A stretch of 55,000 bases of DNA from Mesostigma viride. Lineage: Eukaryota; Streptophyta; Mesostigmatophyceae; Mesostigmatales; Mesostigmataceae. The DNA is taken from the NCBI GenBank assembly GCA_009746045.1, contig RPFO01000766.1:333950-388949 (forward strand), written 5' to 3'. Under the pieces are notes generated by a model. It did no database searches. It was not told the origin of the DNA and saw only the letters and a program-made list of their open reading frames with translations. A program made the translations under genes and the position numbers. Positions 13,101 to 38,629 of this stretch are shown one piece after another. The first letter of the stretch is position 1. The number at the start of each line of letters is the position of its first letter.

Positions 13101-15802
13101 AGAAGGGATATGTGGGTTGAAGTTTGAAGTAGGGGTCAAGAACGACGGCATTTTCCTGCCGAACTAGCAGACACTACGCCCATTGCTTACACCATCTCTG
13201 CAGCTGATATCCAGTAAACCTCGAAGCTAGCCATGCTGCTGGCTGGGTGGAAGCAGGATGCACGCAGGATGGCTGGAATCATGGGCAGGTGTGAGATGGA
13301 GGGGCTGGCCCAATGGGACGTCAAATAAGCAAAGGGTTGGCAGCAGACGCATGCAGATGGAAGAGACAAGGGATGATATGACTAGTAGTAGTGGCATGAC
13401 TATCATATACAACTGACGCAGAAGGCGAACAGGTTTTCAATCTCCTAATAGTAGCTCATGGAAGAAATAGCAATCAATGGAAAGGAGCTTGTAAAACTCA
13501 CAGTTTGGTTATCAAGTGAATGCCTGATCTGCATGGCCATCCAGAAAAAAAAAATCTAGTTGTTCAGACCATGTTACAGCTAGAGCCGAATGAACTCCAG
13601 CCAGGTCTGCCAGCACACCCTGGCGGTGTGCGATTGGCCACCGTCTACTCAACGTCTACTCGTCTATGTGACGGTGGGTGGCTGGCCCTGCTGTCAAGCT
13701 GTGGCCATGGGCAGCTGTACCTTGGTCTAGGGCGACAGCGACCGCAGCCACGTCCCCGTAGTGACAGAAGAAGTTGGCCACCTCATCGATGGTGACGGCG
13801 CGGTGGCAGGGCAGGCCCTCCACATACACAGTAAACTCTGCGCTGGTCACGACGGACTTTTTTATCTGACCAAGCGACACCAGCTGATGGGTGAAGTGTG
13901 GAGGGGGTTGGCAGAGTGGTGAACCGGTCAGAGTGTGCAAAGAGGGATTGGCCCGTACATCACGGTCCCCTAATTAGCATGTAGAACCCAAGCGGGTAAG
14001 CTCAAAGGGTGATACAAAACTTGTGTTCACAAAGTCGAGCCCAGCGGAGTAGGAGACAGGGAAAAAAAGGTGGTGGTGGTGGTGGCGGCGGCGGCAGTGG
14101 TGGCAGTGGTGGTGGCGGCGGCTTTGATGGGTGTGGGGTGGACCGCACGGAGACCAGAATCAGGAAGGCAGAGTGTGCAAGAGAAAGAAAGAGAAAGCAG
14201 AAGGGCTGAGCGGCGAGAGATGCCCAGGTGGCCAGGCCATCATGCACGCAGACGAGGGAGGGTATAGGCCGCCGCTGGCTTCCAACAGGCATACTGACAG
14301 TCAGGAAGAGCAAGGCGCGGACTGTGCCATAACGATTTGAATCAAGGTGTCGTGGAAGCACTAGGCAAGGATCTCAAACACCAGCATTGGACAGTCTGTG
14401 ATTTTACTCGCACGTTCGTAGACATGACTGAGATGATTCACGATGTGAACACCCGGTGGAACTACTGCATGCAACTGCTAGCACTAGCTACCCACATCCG
14501 TTGAGCAGGGGCCCACTACATTCTCGTGTGGAGAGGTCATGTGGTGATCAACGGCGTGTGGGTTACCCTTGGCCGAGAACTTGGCGTGGGCGATTGCGTA
14601 TTTAATGTCCAGCATTCTTAGCTTCCAGAAGATGGTTAGAAACATTGCGCACATGGGCGCGATTAGATGCCAGCTTAGTAGTAGGGGATAGATCCCCGCA
14701 GGCAGATGGTTGTGTGGAATAACGTGTAGGGATACGATTACTTCAATGTTCATTTCATTTCGTGGTTGGAAAAGAGCCCCGTCCTACAAAGGGGGGAGCA
14801 TTGCGTGGGGTGATCGCTGCTGGGCTGGGCATCATGAGGTGGGGAAGGGGTGCCACGGGGGGGGCGATAGGGAAGGGAGAATATAAGGGAGTTCACTCAC
14901 CTGCTCTCTATGAAGGTAGTACAGGGCGACCACGAAGGCCACCACGCCTGCGACCATGATGAGATAATACTGAGTCACTGGGACGTCGGCAATTTTAGTG
15001 ACATCAAGCTTCAAATGTTCTAAAGGGCACGCGTAATCGCTGCTGTTTTTCGGGGGGGTTGGCTCGCAGTTGCAACGGTCTCTATGACGGTCCCCCGGCT
15101 TGCATATCGTATAATTGCAGCCGTCACAGACAGCCGGGCAGTAGTACGGCGAGCTCATGGAGTTGTTGGAACAGAACGCTCCCAGACTCATGAACGTGGC
15201 GAATGACTCGGTGTCGTATGCCCGCTTGCCCAGGTCTAAACGATCTTCCAACAAAATCTCAGGATTAGTGGAGTTTCTCGGTTTCATTCTGCCATGTGCC
15301 CACTTGTCCGCCTGCCGTACGACATGCGGCCGCCAGCAATATGCGCATATCAACGCAATGAAATGCCCAATTAGGAAGGGGATGCATTTTGGAAAACCCC
15401 ATTGGCTTAATTGAGAGTTAAAAAGAGCACTCGAGTATGTTGATGCGCACATTGTCAGTATGCTTACCAAATTCACGCAAATAACTAGATCCAAACATTT
15501 ATAGTTCCGCGGGTACTTACATGCATATTCGAATAGATGTTAAACGCACACGCCATCGACATGAAGAGCATTGCCCCCCCAAGCACGATGCATGTAAGTA
15601 GGAAAATGCCCAGAGGAGCACTTTCGATCCCAATTTGTCTCGCTGTCGCTCCAAACTTGAACGGATCAGTCCTCTCTCGGTTGGGCCCACGGTGTTCTAC
15701 CAGTTTCAGTTGCTGTCGCTTTTCTTGGGCACGGTTAAGATCAGGAGGCCGCTGATCAGGTCGCGGAGACCTAGTGTCTTGCGCCCTATATTCAGCTGAC
15801 AT
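105..15802 (-). CDS. OSCA/TMEM63-family (DUF221/RSN1_7TM) membrane channel, multi-exon, C-terminus off the left edge
   Basis: Probable mechanosensitive or osmosensitive cation channel of the OSCA/TMEM63 group, related to TMEM16, acting in a cell membrane. Exons (high to low): 15802-15521, 15311-14901, 13883-13721, 12823-12781, 12022-11740, 11156-11037, 9666-9476, 8777-8678, 8022-7931, 6336-6241, 5519-5391, 3598-3556, 2768-2676, 2216-2207 (tentative), 1921-1866, 177-105. Phases join cleanly through 1866. Key signatures are a split RRM-like cytosolic domain ([20 protein letters not shown]) and the family box PEPQDVLWENI, formed only when the 9476 and 8777 edges are joined. About 728 residues are seen; OSCA/TMEM63 proteins are usually 700-850, so little is missing. 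The last junction (1866 to 177) is out of phase, so a small exon there is unresolved. Family assignment is firm; transport activity is inferred. Confidence 0.85.
1330..1438. repeat. Compound C-run, (CA)n, (GA)n, G-run tract
   Basis: Successive simple sequences (CCCCCCAC, ACAC, GAGAGA, G-runs) lie within an intron of gene A. Confidence 0.9.
2370..2432. repeat. 11-bp tandem repeat (CTGATCTATGC type)
   Basis: About five degenerate copies of CTGATCTATGC/CTGATCCCTCC lie in an intron of gene A. Confidence 0.8.
3556..9666 (-). CDS. Gene A exons 7-12: start of the 7TM core
   Basis: Exon 7 (9666-9476) ends inside a Leu codon at a GTACGT donor. Exon 8 (8777-8678) completes [12 protein letters not shown] and a helix ([16 protein letters not shown]); its donor appears to be GC (CAG then GCAAGT). 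Exon 9 (8022-7931) is a charged cytosolic stretch, [20 protein letters not shown]. Exon 10 (6336-6241) gives [10 protein letters not shown] and helix [16 protein letters not shown]. Exon 11 (5519-5391) gives [20 protein letters not shown] and [12 protein letters not shown], recalling the E..T......K....FlN motif shared by OSCA, TMEM63 and anoctamins. Exon 12 (3598-3556, 43 nt) gives [15 protein letters not shown]. All phases agree (2,0,2,2,2,0). Confidence 0.8.
4091..4706. repeat. Pure (CCAT)n microsatellite, about 154 copies
   Basis: 616 bp of uninterrupted CCAT lie inside the gene A intron between exons 11 and 12. On the sense strand of gene A it reads (ATGG)n. No interruption is seen, which suggests recent expansion. 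Open frames of 220-275 codons on both strands here are repeat artefacts. Confidence 0.98.
5018..5125. repeat. Tandem repeat, about 36 bp x 3
   Basis: Three near-identical units share AAAAATGGTATTTGTAAC and TATGGGCTATTCG, inside the same gene A intron as the CCAT array. Confidence 0.85.
6709..6772. repeat. 10-11-bp tandem repeat (CCAATATCAT/CAGTATCAG)
   Basis: Six short degenerate units lie in the gene A intron between exons 9 and 10. Confidence 0.8.
7075..7867. repeat. Compound array: (GT)n, then GGTTGGTG, then (GGTT)n
   Basis: About 70 bp of GT is followed by about 65 bp of GGTTGGTG-type units and about 650 bp of GGTT. Sporadic GGTC, GGGT, GGCT and TTAATT variants cluster near 7,370-7,440 and 7,580-7,640. 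It lies in the gene A intron downstream of exon 9 and ends 64 bp from that exon's 3' edge. Confidence 0.97.
11037..13883 (-). CDS. Gene A exons 3-6: RRM-like cytosolic domain split over four exons
   Basis: Exon 3 (13883-13721) carries the first half of the fold: [17 protein letters not shown], then [22 protein letters not shown]. Exon 4 is only 43 nt (12823-12781), but its phases (1 in, 2 out) fit both sides and give [13 protein letters not shown], the segment expected after an RRM beta strand. Exon 5 (12022-11740) is a basic/aromatic insert with an in-frame 57-bp duplication near its start ([14 protein letters not shown] and [14 protein letters not shown]). Exon 6 (11156-11037) supplies the second half, [23 protein letters not shown], matching the family's AFVTF-type strand. 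This is the intracellular domain that separates the N-terminal helices from the pore region in OSCA/TMEM63 proteins. Confidence 0.8.
12338..12484. repeat. Degenerate tandem repeat, about 57 bp x 2.5
   Basis: Units of the form AACAGCGTCCCATAGCAGCG and TCAGGAGGGTCC recur three times in the gene A intron between exons 4 and 5. Confidence 0.8.
14901..15802 (-). CDS. Gene A exons 1-2: N-terminal membrane segment and Cys-rich loop
   Basis: Exon 1 (15802-15521, 94 codons) begins with a hydrophilic, Arg/Gln-rich tail. One strong hydrophobic segment follows (about residues 60-88, [15 protein letters not shown]). Exon 2 (15311-14901) opens with [11 protein letters not shown] and encodes a loop of about 55 residues with eight or nine cysteines, including [13 protein letters not shown]. 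Paired Cys and NxS/T sites suggest an extracellular or lumenal loop. A second hydrophobic helix ([18 protein letters not shown]) ends at HREQ, followed by a GTGAGT donor. The start is the first ATG of an open frame. The 209-nt intron between the exons itself has a hydrophobic open frame, but using it would need a 32-nt intron or a frameshift, so I left it out. Confidence 0.75.
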
Positions 15803-16948
15803 TTTCTTGGTGAAAGTCAGGACCCGGCTTCCAAATGAATCTGTTTATCAGTCAACCGTGCAGGTTGCAGAAACGCCGCTATGCTAACTAACCCGAGTCA
15901 CGATTTTTTTCTTTGCCACTCGGACATTCAAAAAGCTTGCGTGAAAGTGCTCTTCCAAAAAGAAAAATTGCCGGACGCACGAATGGAGCACGGGAGTAAA
16001 CGCTAGCCGACCGCATTGTTTGGCCGTAATACAGTATGAAGTCGAAGGCTGCCAGAGAAGTGGACAAGGGACGATTATGTCGCGAGATTTGAAAAAGCCT
16101 CAAGTAATAATTACCCTTGTTTTCTCTTTGGCACTAGGCACTAGGCAGTCTCGGCACAGACACCAATAATTTTTAGGTCAGGTGCGCCGTGCGACGGTCG
16201 TACCGCGAGCTGACAGTCGTACCACCAGGACTGGTCAGGATTCAGGATCAGGTACCTTTAACAATCACAGTACAGTCATTCACGCTTTAAGTTGGGTTTT
16301 GGCTCAAGTTGTGTTCACGCCGTAGGTTAGGTCGAATAGGATTTCGGCATTCTAAGATTTAAGTAGTTAATAATAGTATGTCATATTATCTTTAGTTCAA
16401 ATTAGTAAAATTAAGAAGAGTAGTTAATTCACGTCCTAAGTTTGTTTCACGCCTGAAGTTGGTTAGGTCAACCCCTCAAAAACCTCGAAGCCAACTTAAG
16501 GCGTGAATGACTGTATGTATGTACAGTACTGCAGTGTACTGCATCCAGCTCAAGTACACCCACTGCTTCCTGCTTACTGCTCTAGGTAGTAACTCCGAAA
16601 TAACTGCTAGCGACTGTCCCAACTTTACTGAACTAACTGAAGTCTTTACTGACTGTAGAAAAAGATAGGAATAGTCTTCGTTGCAGTCTACCAGATTCGT
16701 AAATAGCCTGCTGGATCCTGATGATTCCTACAGTAAAACTACAGTAAAGGACTTGATCAAAATCATATGCTGTGGTGCGATAGGCCGAGCCTTTCGCGAG
16801 ACCCAAAATAGGTACCTAACCCAGGCATGGCGTCTGTGTGGCCAACCAACTACGATTGCAGAGTTCCGACGTAATTCTTGGCATGGAAGGCCTACAAAGT
16901 ATATAATTTTTCCGTTTAACGTTGAGACTAGGTTGGGTTTTGCTCGCC
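15803..16948. promoter_or_regulatory. Divergent intergenic region between gene A and CFAP70
   Basis: Genes A (minus) and B (plus) start 1.15 kb apart and point away from each other, so this interval must hold both promoters. I see no strong TATA box near either ATG. The best AT-rich candidate is TATATAATTTT at about 16,900-16,910, roughly 40 nt before the CFAP70 ATG. The interval also holds the 241-bp MITE at 16,273-16,513. Confidence 0.5.
16273..16513. mobile_element. Tc1/mariner-like MITE (TA target, CAGTCATTCACGC termini)
   Basis: A 241-bp non-coding unit has terminal inverted repeats of about 24 bp, with one or two mismatches (left CAGTCATTCACGCTTTAAG; right the reverse complement of CTTAAGGCGTGAATGACTG). 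It is flanked on both sides by TA. A TA target duplication and CAGT-type ends are typical of Tc1/mariner elements. Inside are two related subterminal motifs (TTCACGCC.. followed by GGTTAGGTC) at about 16,315 and 16,447. No transposase is present, so it is non-autonomous. Confidence 0.75.
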
Positions 16949-32276
<15,328 letters not shown>

Positions 32277-33100
32277 CCTGGGCCATGGCAAGGTTTGTGA
32301 GACCGGGTTTGTTGATGTGTTACCATTGGACGGAGAGAGGCTAGATATGGCCTCTTTGTAATGAATTTTTTTGGAACTTGGGAAGTTCCATGGCAGTGCC
32401 CAAATAGTGTCATACGTTTGCCTGGGCATCAGTACAACTCTTGTGGTGGATCTTATTCTTAGGCCTACTGGAATACTGTTGACTAGAATTACAACAGTCG
32501 CCGGGCCCGACAGATGTGCAGAGGGCGTGCCACAATTGGAGCATCCACAAGTAGACCAAGGTCGGGTGTGTGTCTCCCATTGAAACCCCGGCCCTTCGAG
32601 TCATCGTAAGATGATTTTATGTAAAGTGAGTATGATGTGTGTATTATGTTATGATTAATCAATTTAATTAATACGTTGAATGAATTGTTGTGATGTAATG
32701 AGCACGACTAGATATTGTGTGCAATGTACTAGATCATAGTGGTCAAAATAAAGTTGTAGGAAAGCATTTGGGAATTTCTGCTACATGTACCTGTGAAACT
32801 TTCCGTGTTTTACTAGTTGTACGTACGTACAGTACGCCGTCGTAGTTAATTGTCTAAGACAATAGGGTGTATATCCAATGAGGGTATCGGGTGCAAGCCG
32901 GCGCCGGCCTCTATTATAATGTGTTCCAAGCCTGTCGGTGGGCTCTGGACTATTGATTAATAAGAACATAGCTCCGTGGGGAGCATTAATTAATTAATTA
33001 ATTAATTAGACTCGTGCAAATTAATATGGGCAAAGCATGACTCTGGACCATGGGGCAGCCTAGCTTACTGGATCCGCTCTGCTTTTGCTATGTCAAAACT
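32277..33100. other. 3' flank of CFAP70, AT-rich, no gene seen
   Basis: After the TGTAA signal the sequence turns AT-rich. It contains a TTAATTAA run at about 32,985-33,009. I see no open frame, RNA gene or clear element. Confidence 0.5.
32357..32361 (+). terminator. Poly(A) signal TGTAA for CFAP70
   Basis: TGTAA lies 81 nt after the TAG stop. TGTAA is the usual poly(A) signal in chlorophyte algae. The short motif alone is weak evidence, but gene C has the same motif 22 nt past its stop. Confidence 0.5.
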
Positions 33101-33101
33101 T

Positions 33102-33300
33102 TATTGCACCCACAGTTGGGCCGCGGCCTGCACCATGATGCAGAGAGAGTCCTCTATGGCCTGCCCGTGGGTCACGTGAGGCATGCACACAGCGAGAGAA
33201 TTAAGCTACCTAGGGCGCCGTCCCTCCTTCTCGTTGTGTACAGGGGTTGAAGGTCATTAATGGTGCCCACCCATGCGTGACGCAGTCACATGCTTCTAAT
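33102..33300. repeat. Dispersed repeat, copy 1 (about 190 bp)
   Basis: It shares ordered blocks with 41,989-42,172: TATTGCACCCACAGT, then a GCACCATG box, a CTCTRTGGCCTGCCC box, TAGGGCGCC with CCTCCTTCTC, GGGTTGAAGGT, and TGACGCAGTCAC. Many substitutions and small gaps point to an old family of unknown class. Confidence 0.75.
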
Positions 33301-33547
33301 CAATCGGGATGCATGGCAGCGGTGTAAGTACTTGTTGTAGAACAAAAACTAGTTGGTATTCGAAATCGTTACTAAAGAGCTTAGGTACTATATCCGTAGT
33401 GCAATTGTTTTTTTGGCACGCGCCGCTGAGAGTCTGGTGTCGCGCCATATATCTGCGCTAGGCTTTGCGTAGGCTTTGATCTGCATGTATGAGGCAAAAC
33501 AGCTAGATCGAGGGTATTTTTTTAGGCATGTACGAGGGTAATTAATT

Positions 33548-34215
33548 CGTAGGCTCGAGCCACCATGATCCAGATTGTTCAAGATGCCTGGCCTGCGCTG
33601 GTTGTCTCTTTGATATCAAGGAGACAACCAGCGCAGGCCAGAAATCGGGAGAATCCGGACCATGGTAGCTCGAGCCTGCCGTTATCTTGTCCGCGTGTTC
33701 GAGTCGTTCAGGATGATGAAGATGAATGGTGATGGAAATGTGTATCCTTGTCTCTTTGATATAGTTATCTTGATGATACAACCAACCAGTGTAGGCCAGA
33801 AATCTGAAGAGTCGAAACCGTGGTAGCTCGAGCCTGCTGTTATCTTATCCGTGTTTGTCACGTCATTCAGGATGATGGAAATGGATGGAGGTGTCCAGAA
33901 ATGTGTAGCCTTGTAATTATGCATACATGCATTATGCATGAGCACTACGGTATGTGTTCTGGCTCCAAAAGTAGTAAGGAGTCATAAAATCTAGCATAGT
34001 TCAAACTCATATTGACATAACTTTAACCTACAAGGCTACGTAAAAATGCCAACTCCATTCATCTCCATCATCCTGAATAACTTGGCAAAAGCGGAGTCGA
34101 GATAACGGCAGAGGGTCGAGCTTCGATGGTTCAGATCTTCCCGATTTCACGCCTGCGCTGCTTGTCTCATTGATCTCGATAAGGAACAACCAGCGCAAGC
34201 CTGAAATCGCGGTAA
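33548..34215. mobile_element. Fold-back (palindromic) element cluster
   Basis: Copy 1 is centred on a 50-bp palindrome (33,590-33,639; arms GGCCTGCGCTGGTTGTCTC) that extends to arms of about 60 bp holding CTCGAG. A related right half recurs at about 33,748-33,900. A third copy in opposite orientation lies at about 34,050-34,215 (arms CGCCTGCGCTGCTTGTCTC and GGAACAACCAGCGCAAGCC). Conserved flanks include GTTATCTTGTCCG and TCAGGATGATG. No protein is encoded. Confidence 0.7.
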
Positions 34216-35319
34216 TCCCGATCGACCTTTTACAATCAAAGTGAAAGTGCATTAATGGCTGCATAACCAACTCGGAAGGGAAAGGTGGCACATTGCGCTG
34301 TCAACATCTGGTTCTTTCAACCCAGAGGGATATCACGGGAAAAAAAAGCGGGGCCAGCTCGTTGGTTCCAAACGACCAGGGTAATTCCGAGTTTGCGCAA
34401 CATAGGACGCTGCAGCCAACCAACTCGGCCGTCAATGCCATGAAACGGAGAGGTGGATAAGATCTAACAGGGGAGCGACCATAACTTCTCCGTATCACAT
34501 GTGCTAGCGGTGCTGCAGCAACTCCGTACTTGAGTTGATACACCAAACTGCGCTGACTAGGCAGCCGCACGTAACTAAGCAGCCGCGGCGTGACTGATCA
34601 GTGTTAATGAAAGTCGTTTAACAGCACCCATAAGTCTCCAAGGCTCCAAAGAGTAAGCCAATACACGCTCTCCAGTCACCACACTAACTGTGTTTACCAG
34701 GGTTTCTATGCATATTCGTGTTGTTCGTTTTAATGACAGTCCTTGCCCCCCATCGCTTTGCACCTGCAAAGCAAATCCCGCGTCTCATCGGTGGATTACC
34801 ATATAATTATAACTGTCGCGGGAAGGCTGACACGTGGCAGGGTCATGGAAACGATGTTTCACGTATCCATGCCTTGGCATGTACTTTGATGACGCGTGGC
34901 TTCAAGGCGGCGACAAAACAAGAGAGACCATTTCACGCCATGCGGGGCCATCGCTGTGATCGCGCGCGTGGTGTTGTCAAATGTGGGCAAGTGGCAGTTG
35001 GCCGAAAGCGGCGAAGCCTCGCATCACCCAGCCGCCCTCTGCCCTGATTAGCCGCTGATGCCGCAGATGATATCATCGCCATGCGCCAGTGGTGAGCTGA
35101 CACATGGATACTTATGCACACGATCGTCAAACCAAGGTGAGCAACAACAACAGCAAATCATGCTTTTGTTGGAACAATTTGAATTCGTTTCTTCTTCGGA
35201 GCCAATTGTGCTTGTAACCAGTTTGTCTCCACCACAATACCACAATTCTTTACTTGTGCCTTCGCGGCTGTCCTGGTCCGTGTTTGGCATATAAAACCAA
35301 AGGCGATATATATCTTAAG
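34216..35319. other. Non-coding stretch, no gene seen
   Basis: It contains two related AACCAACTCGG...GAGGTGG-type segments (near 34,265 and 34,417), an ACACGTGGC box (34,830-34,838) and a TATA-like motif (35,289-35,297) before the small frame at 35,320. Nothing else can be supported. Confidence 0.4.
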
Positions 35320-35550
35320 ATGGCAGATGTTCTCAGGAATCGCACGCACAAAGATCCTATTGGGTACTGGGAGGGGACCATCGACCATGACCGGCAAAAA
35401 GTGGCCGGGGCGGACTCTAGCAGTGACAAGAAAGCCCCGCAGCAGCAGCCAATGGAGGGGGATCGGCAGCAACAGGCTGGGGAGAAGCCCGCCCAGCACG
35501 CACAGGGCAAGAACAAGGCAGCGGAAATCGAGGATTACTCTTCCGGATAA
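35320..35550 (+). CDS. Possible small hydrophilic protein (76 aa), hypothetical
   Basis: An open frame of 76 codons begins MADVLRNRTHKDPIGYWEGT, and its C-terminal half is rich in Gln, Lys, Glu and Ser, ending EDYSSG. A TATA-like CATATAAAA lies about 25 nt before the ATG, which would leave an almost leaderless mRNA unless the real start is downstream. An ACACGTGGC box (34,830-34,838) lies about 0.5 kb upstream. No family is recognised. It sits among mobile-element remains, so it could be a chance or element-derived frame. A longer frame on the same strand (35,327-36,262) and one on the minus strand overlap it and look less protein-like. Confidence 0.35.
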   Translation: MADVLRNRTHKDPIGYWEGTIDHDRQKVAGADSSSDKKAPQQQPMEGDRQQQAGEKPAQHAQGKNKAAEIEDYSSG

Positions 35551-37080
35551 ATCAATGACAAAAGTCGTCGACGAAGCAGGGTTTCTTGGTTTTGGATTAA
35601 TCTTTTTGGAGGACGGCACGCAAGGAAAAGTGGAGGAGAGCACGGGGGCGGCCCTTACAAGCCCCACTGCACTGTACCCCTTGACGCCTGTCGGCTTGAC
35701 AGACGATCTGATTGCCGAGGAGTCTGGTTGCAGTTGGCCTTGGATAAGATTAGCAAGACTGGGCAATTTGCCTCGCAATGTTTTTAGGCCCGGGAGCATT
35801 AGATATTTTGATGCAAGCACGGTTTCGCATCAATTTCAGAAGTCAGCCCAGGGCAGCAAAGCAATGAATGCTCCGATGGTTGGCACGGCCTGCAGTGGTT
35901 TGGGCCCTATGGGAGATTGTGGAGTTCTTGGCTTCGCCATGGCCGCCACGCCTCCTGCAATTAGCAGCTGCCAACAGGTAACTCTTCTGGACACATCTGT
36001 GCTCACTCTGGCAGGAATAGAAATATCTGTTGGTCTTGTTACTACTGTTACTAAGAGTCAACCTTATGTCATAATGCATGATGGCCGCACCTTAGTAGTT
36101 CTCTTCAAAGCATTTTTATTTCCGGCGTACCCTGCAGCTGATGACGACAGTTTGAATCACATGCAGGATTGTGGGTGCATCTGGGAAATGTTTGCATGCA
36201 ACCAAAGAGAACTCCAGAAGTGCTGTTTTACTGAGATTCTTCGCACAACTTTTGCTTGTTGATGTGTATGGACATTTTTTCACCTGTTGGCCTGGAAACA
36301 CACAGTGACCCTCCAGTACTTGCACACATATGGGGTCCTAGCAAAGCACAATGTGCACACGCGTTCATATCCATGAGATGTCAGGCTAGTGATATCGTTC
36401 GTTGGCGGATAAACGGCATGTGGTCCGTGCACGGTCACATAATGCATACCTTGTGTGCAGCCTGTGCCTGTTACATGCTGGTTGGACTTCTGCTTGTTGG
36501 GGGCGTTCTTATTTGCATTCTTACTTGCTTCGTGTTGTACTTGTCTGTGCATGCTTCTCAGACATGGCACTCAAAACTGTGCATGAGCGGTGCCAGCACC
36601 ACGGAGTCAGCTGGATTTCTGGCCTTGATGGTCTGTGACGAATCCAGCGCGCTCTGCCATGGATAGGCATCGACCGTTTTTCAGTGACCAGAAGAAAGTC
36701 ATGCCCGCCTCAAGAGCCTAGCTCGGTGTGTACATAGAACGGGCCGGAGCCTGCTATTCGTTCGATCTGTGAACGAACATACAGCTGATGACTTCACATT
36801 TTCCATCAGCCGAACGTGTAAATTACAAGGCCATGGTGGAATTCTTGAGACAAAGGCCGGTCTGCATGCTGCATGAGGACATTATTGTCCAGATAATCAA
36901 TTGTCCTTGCGAAAAGCTTGTATTTTTTCATGCATCTGATTTGGCTGCGCTGGGTTCGCCGGCTGTAGTTATTTTGTCATGGTATCTCTGGTTATGAGCG
37001 TTGGCTTTGTTTATATTTTGCATTGGGTGCCTTCACTCTGATGTAAGGAATTCTATTTTTTTAAATTCATTGCCACCATG
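35551..37080. other. Long stretch without a supportable gene
   Basis: Open frames occur (for example a plus-strand frame to 36,262 and another at 36,256-36,666). They lack recognisable domains, the codon bias of genes A-C, and convincing splice sites. The segment 35,555-35,800 is open on both strands and may be an element remnant. Confidence 0.4.
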
Positions 37081-37665
37081 AGCCCCTAGGCCCTTTCATC
37101 AGGTGCCGCCATCCAGGATGCTTACGTTGCTCCTGTCCGCAGTGAGGACTTGTACCTCAGCATGCCATATATCACCAGCACCATTAAGCAGCGGCGCCTG
37201 CAGCTAGTAGGGCACTTAGCTCGCACCAAACATGTATATAGACACATCACGTGGCCCCCCCACAGGACTGCGACCAGCTCAGCCTGGCCGCGGCACCTCC
37301 TCGATCACATTGGCCGCCGGGCCCAGCAATGCGCTATATAGACGTCGCAAGGCCCGCATTACGCAGTGCCATTACAGTAGAGGACAGCTCGGATGAGGAT
37401 TACATCCCCATCTAGTGCTTAACGTTTTGGGGATGATGCAGACGATATTTGTTTAAACTTTTGTGTAATTATTTTTCTAATGAGATTAGCATAGTACTCC
37501 GTGGCATGCCCTTGCAGGAAGTAGCTTAGGATGTATGCTCTAGGCCATATGCCCCCTCTCAAGGGCTATGTGCTACATATACTCCCAACGGAGTTATGTT
37601 ACAATTCAATTCAATTCAATTCCGTGGCATGCCTTTGCGCATGACACGTGCGCAAGTACTTACTT
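37081..37665 (+). mobile_element. LINE reverse-transcriptase C-terminal remnant and 3' tail
   Basis: A frame at about 37,142-37,341 reads ITSTIKQRRLQLVGHLARTK, the I..RRL...GH..R motif found near the end of non-LTR retrotransposon ORF2 proteins. Everything upstream of about 37,080 is lost, so the copy is 5'-truncated. The 3' region (37,466-37,512) is shared with an inverted copy at 45,917-45,966. The end is a short (ACTT)n run at about 37,655-37,672. A smaller element is nested within it at 37,516-37,621. Confidence 0.7.
37516..37621 (+). mobile_element. Truncated retroelement (about 106 bp) with (CAATT)n tail and 17-bp target duplications
   Basis: The insert ends in a run of CAATT units and is flanked by CCGTGGCATGCCCTTGC (37,499-37,515) and CCGTGGCATGCCTTTGC (37,622-37,638), which match at 16 of 17 bases. 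A short tail and long target duplications are hallmarks of target-primed reverse transcription by LINE machinery. Confidence 0.75.
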
Positions 37666-37740
37666 ACTTACTTAAGCTAGCACTTTCAATTGAGAACAGC
37701 TAGTAGAGGACATGGGGGGGCTTTAGGCGTCTCCGTGATT

Positions 37741-37870
37741 TGGAACAAGATGATGGACAAGGCCAAGTGGGCCCAGGTCATAGAGGATAACGACCCCCCT
37801 CCCGTGGGGAAGCGCCCCCGGCCATGTTTGCACGCGCGGGAAGCATGCTAGAAAAGACCCTCCGGGTAAT
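37741..37870 (+). pseudogene. Protein C-terminal remnant (DPPPVGKR type), copy 1
   Basis: The frame reads KMMDKAKWAQVIEDNDPPPV, then GKRPRPCL, then a stop. It parallels a frame at about 43,110-43,197 (VNDYDPPTVGPRKYKKHGRH, then a stop). It is probably an element-encoded protein end; the family is unknown. Confidence 0.4.
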
Positions 37871-37950
37871 AGAGGGCACAATAGATATAGAGTCAAGGCT
37901 TGTGTAGACAGATTAGACCGGTAGGATTGCGTGTACGTACCTATCTATCC

Positions 37951-38629
<679 letters not shown>

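Noticed and set aside
15312-15520. Hydrophobic frame ([17 protein letters not shown]) between gene A exons 1 and 2 as coding
   Set aside because: Including it needs a 32-nt intron or a frameshift; the 209-nt intron with CAG acceptor keeps phase. It remains a possible alternative.
35158-35820. 220-codon minus-strand frame
   Set aside because: No recognisable domain; the plus strand is also open here and codon use is not convincing.
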